From the NCBI GenBank assembly GCA_013205415.1, contig JABMMY010000109.1, positions 1 through 5,159 of the forward strand: a stretch of 5,159 nucleotides of DNA. The letters run 5' to 3'. Below, one piece after another: positions 4,915 through 5,159 of this stretch. The translations under genes were made by a program, and so were the position numbers. The notes under the pieces were generated by a model. The model worked only from the letters and a program-made list of their open reading frames with translations, did no database searches and was not told the DNA's origin. The stretch comes from Deltaproteobacteria bacterium (lineage in GTDB: Bacteria > Bdellovibrionota > FAC87 > UBA2466). How positions within the stretch are numbered: the stretch's first letter is position 1; every line of letters begins with the position of its first letter.

Positions 4915-5159
4915 ATGAATAGAACCGAACGACAAAATGACAAAAAACTGAGACTTCTTCCCTTGGGTGGCCTGGGGGAGATTGGCATGAACTGCTTTGT
5001 TCTGGAATACGGTAACGACATGGTTTTAATCGACTGTGGCGTGCAGTTCCCCGATAGTCACTGGCCAGGGATGGATCTGCTAATTCCAGATCTTGGCTAT
5101 GTGAAAGATCGTTTGGATAGTCTTCGCGGAGTGGTGGTGACTCATGGTCATGAGGATCA
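4915..5159 (+). CDS. rnj: Ribonuclease J, N-terminal part (3' end outside window)
   Basis: Start of a metallo-beta-lactamase/beta-CASP ribonuclease that degrades and processes RNA (5'-3' exonuclease and endonuclease in studied members), acting in the cytosol. The window holds 81 whole codons plus two bases. The N-terminus has the RNase J signature LRLLPLGGLGEIGMNCFVL (12-30), then the buried strand MVLIDCGVQFPD (36-47), IPDLGYV (57-63) and the metal-binding motif THGHED (76-81); the final CA would begin the last His of HxHxDH. B. subtilis RNase J1 has the same order (ALGGLGEIGKN, IVLIDAGIKFPED, IPD, THGHEDH). The ATG at 4915 is the only sensible start: TAA is the codon directly before it, and no in-frame ATG precedes the conserved LGGLGEIG. 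The Shine-Dalgarno is weak. It is transcribed divergently from the LysM gene. A best -10 candidate is TCTAAT (4864-4869), without a clear -35. Confidence 0.93.
   Translation, partial: MNRTERQNDKKLRLLPLGGLGEIGMNCFVLEYGNDMVLIDCGVQFPDSHWPGMDLLIPDLGYVKDRLDSLRGVVVTHGHED

Overview
This window reads as ordinary chromosome from a Gram-negative bacterium of moderate GC (roughly mid-40s by eye). It holds four protein-coding genes of recognisable type and one small unrecognised one. An RNase J-type start (LPLGGLGEIGMN...HGHED), a lipoprotein-like LysM protein with a C-terminal membrane anchor, and bacterial-type Lon and MetK together suggest a delta-proteobacterial or Bdellovibrionota/Oligoflexia-like host. 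This is an inference from protein style, not a proven assignment; most gammaproteobacteria lack RNase J.

Layout. 1-1590 (+) is the C-terminal two thirds of Lon (AAA+ ATPase plus Ser/Lys protease); its start lies outside the window. 1591-1770 is an intergenic region with a good sigma70-type promoter (TTGATT-17-TACAAT) whose -10 sits inside an inverted repeat, then a leader of about 90 nt with a 10-bp tandem repeat and a small hairpin beside the Shine-Dalgarno. 1771-1971 (+) encodes a 66-residue acidic protein with two CxxC pairs, a likely zinc knuckle. 1986-2018 is a strong 14-bp hairpin serving as a shared terminator for this gene and the convergent metK. 2026-3195 (-) is metK, S-adenosylmethionine synthetase, complete. 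3196-3382 is the metK upstream region, with a perfect 14-bp palindrome, a TTGACA hexamer, possible RNA pairing and a G-tract cluster. 3383-4771 (-) is a LysM-domain envelope protein. 4772-4914 is a divergent promoter region. 4915-5159 (+) is the N-terminus of RNase J, cut by the window end.

How the genes relate. The genes are mainly independent housekeeping units: protein quality control (Lon), methyl-donor supply (MetK), RNA decay/processing (RNase J) and a cell-envelope LysM protein. They form no obvious single pathway or operon; Lon and the zinc protein are co-directional but the latter has its own promoter, and the LysM gene and metK are co-directional with a 187-nt gap.

No mobile element, CRISPR array, tRNA/rRNA, toxin-antitoxin pair or defence system is visible. 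I did not find a clear new system. The most rewarding leads are the small two-CxxC protein next to lon, which loosely resembles the zinc-binding domain of ClpX, the unusual double-anchored LysM protein, and the regulatory DNA in front of metK and of the zinc protein.
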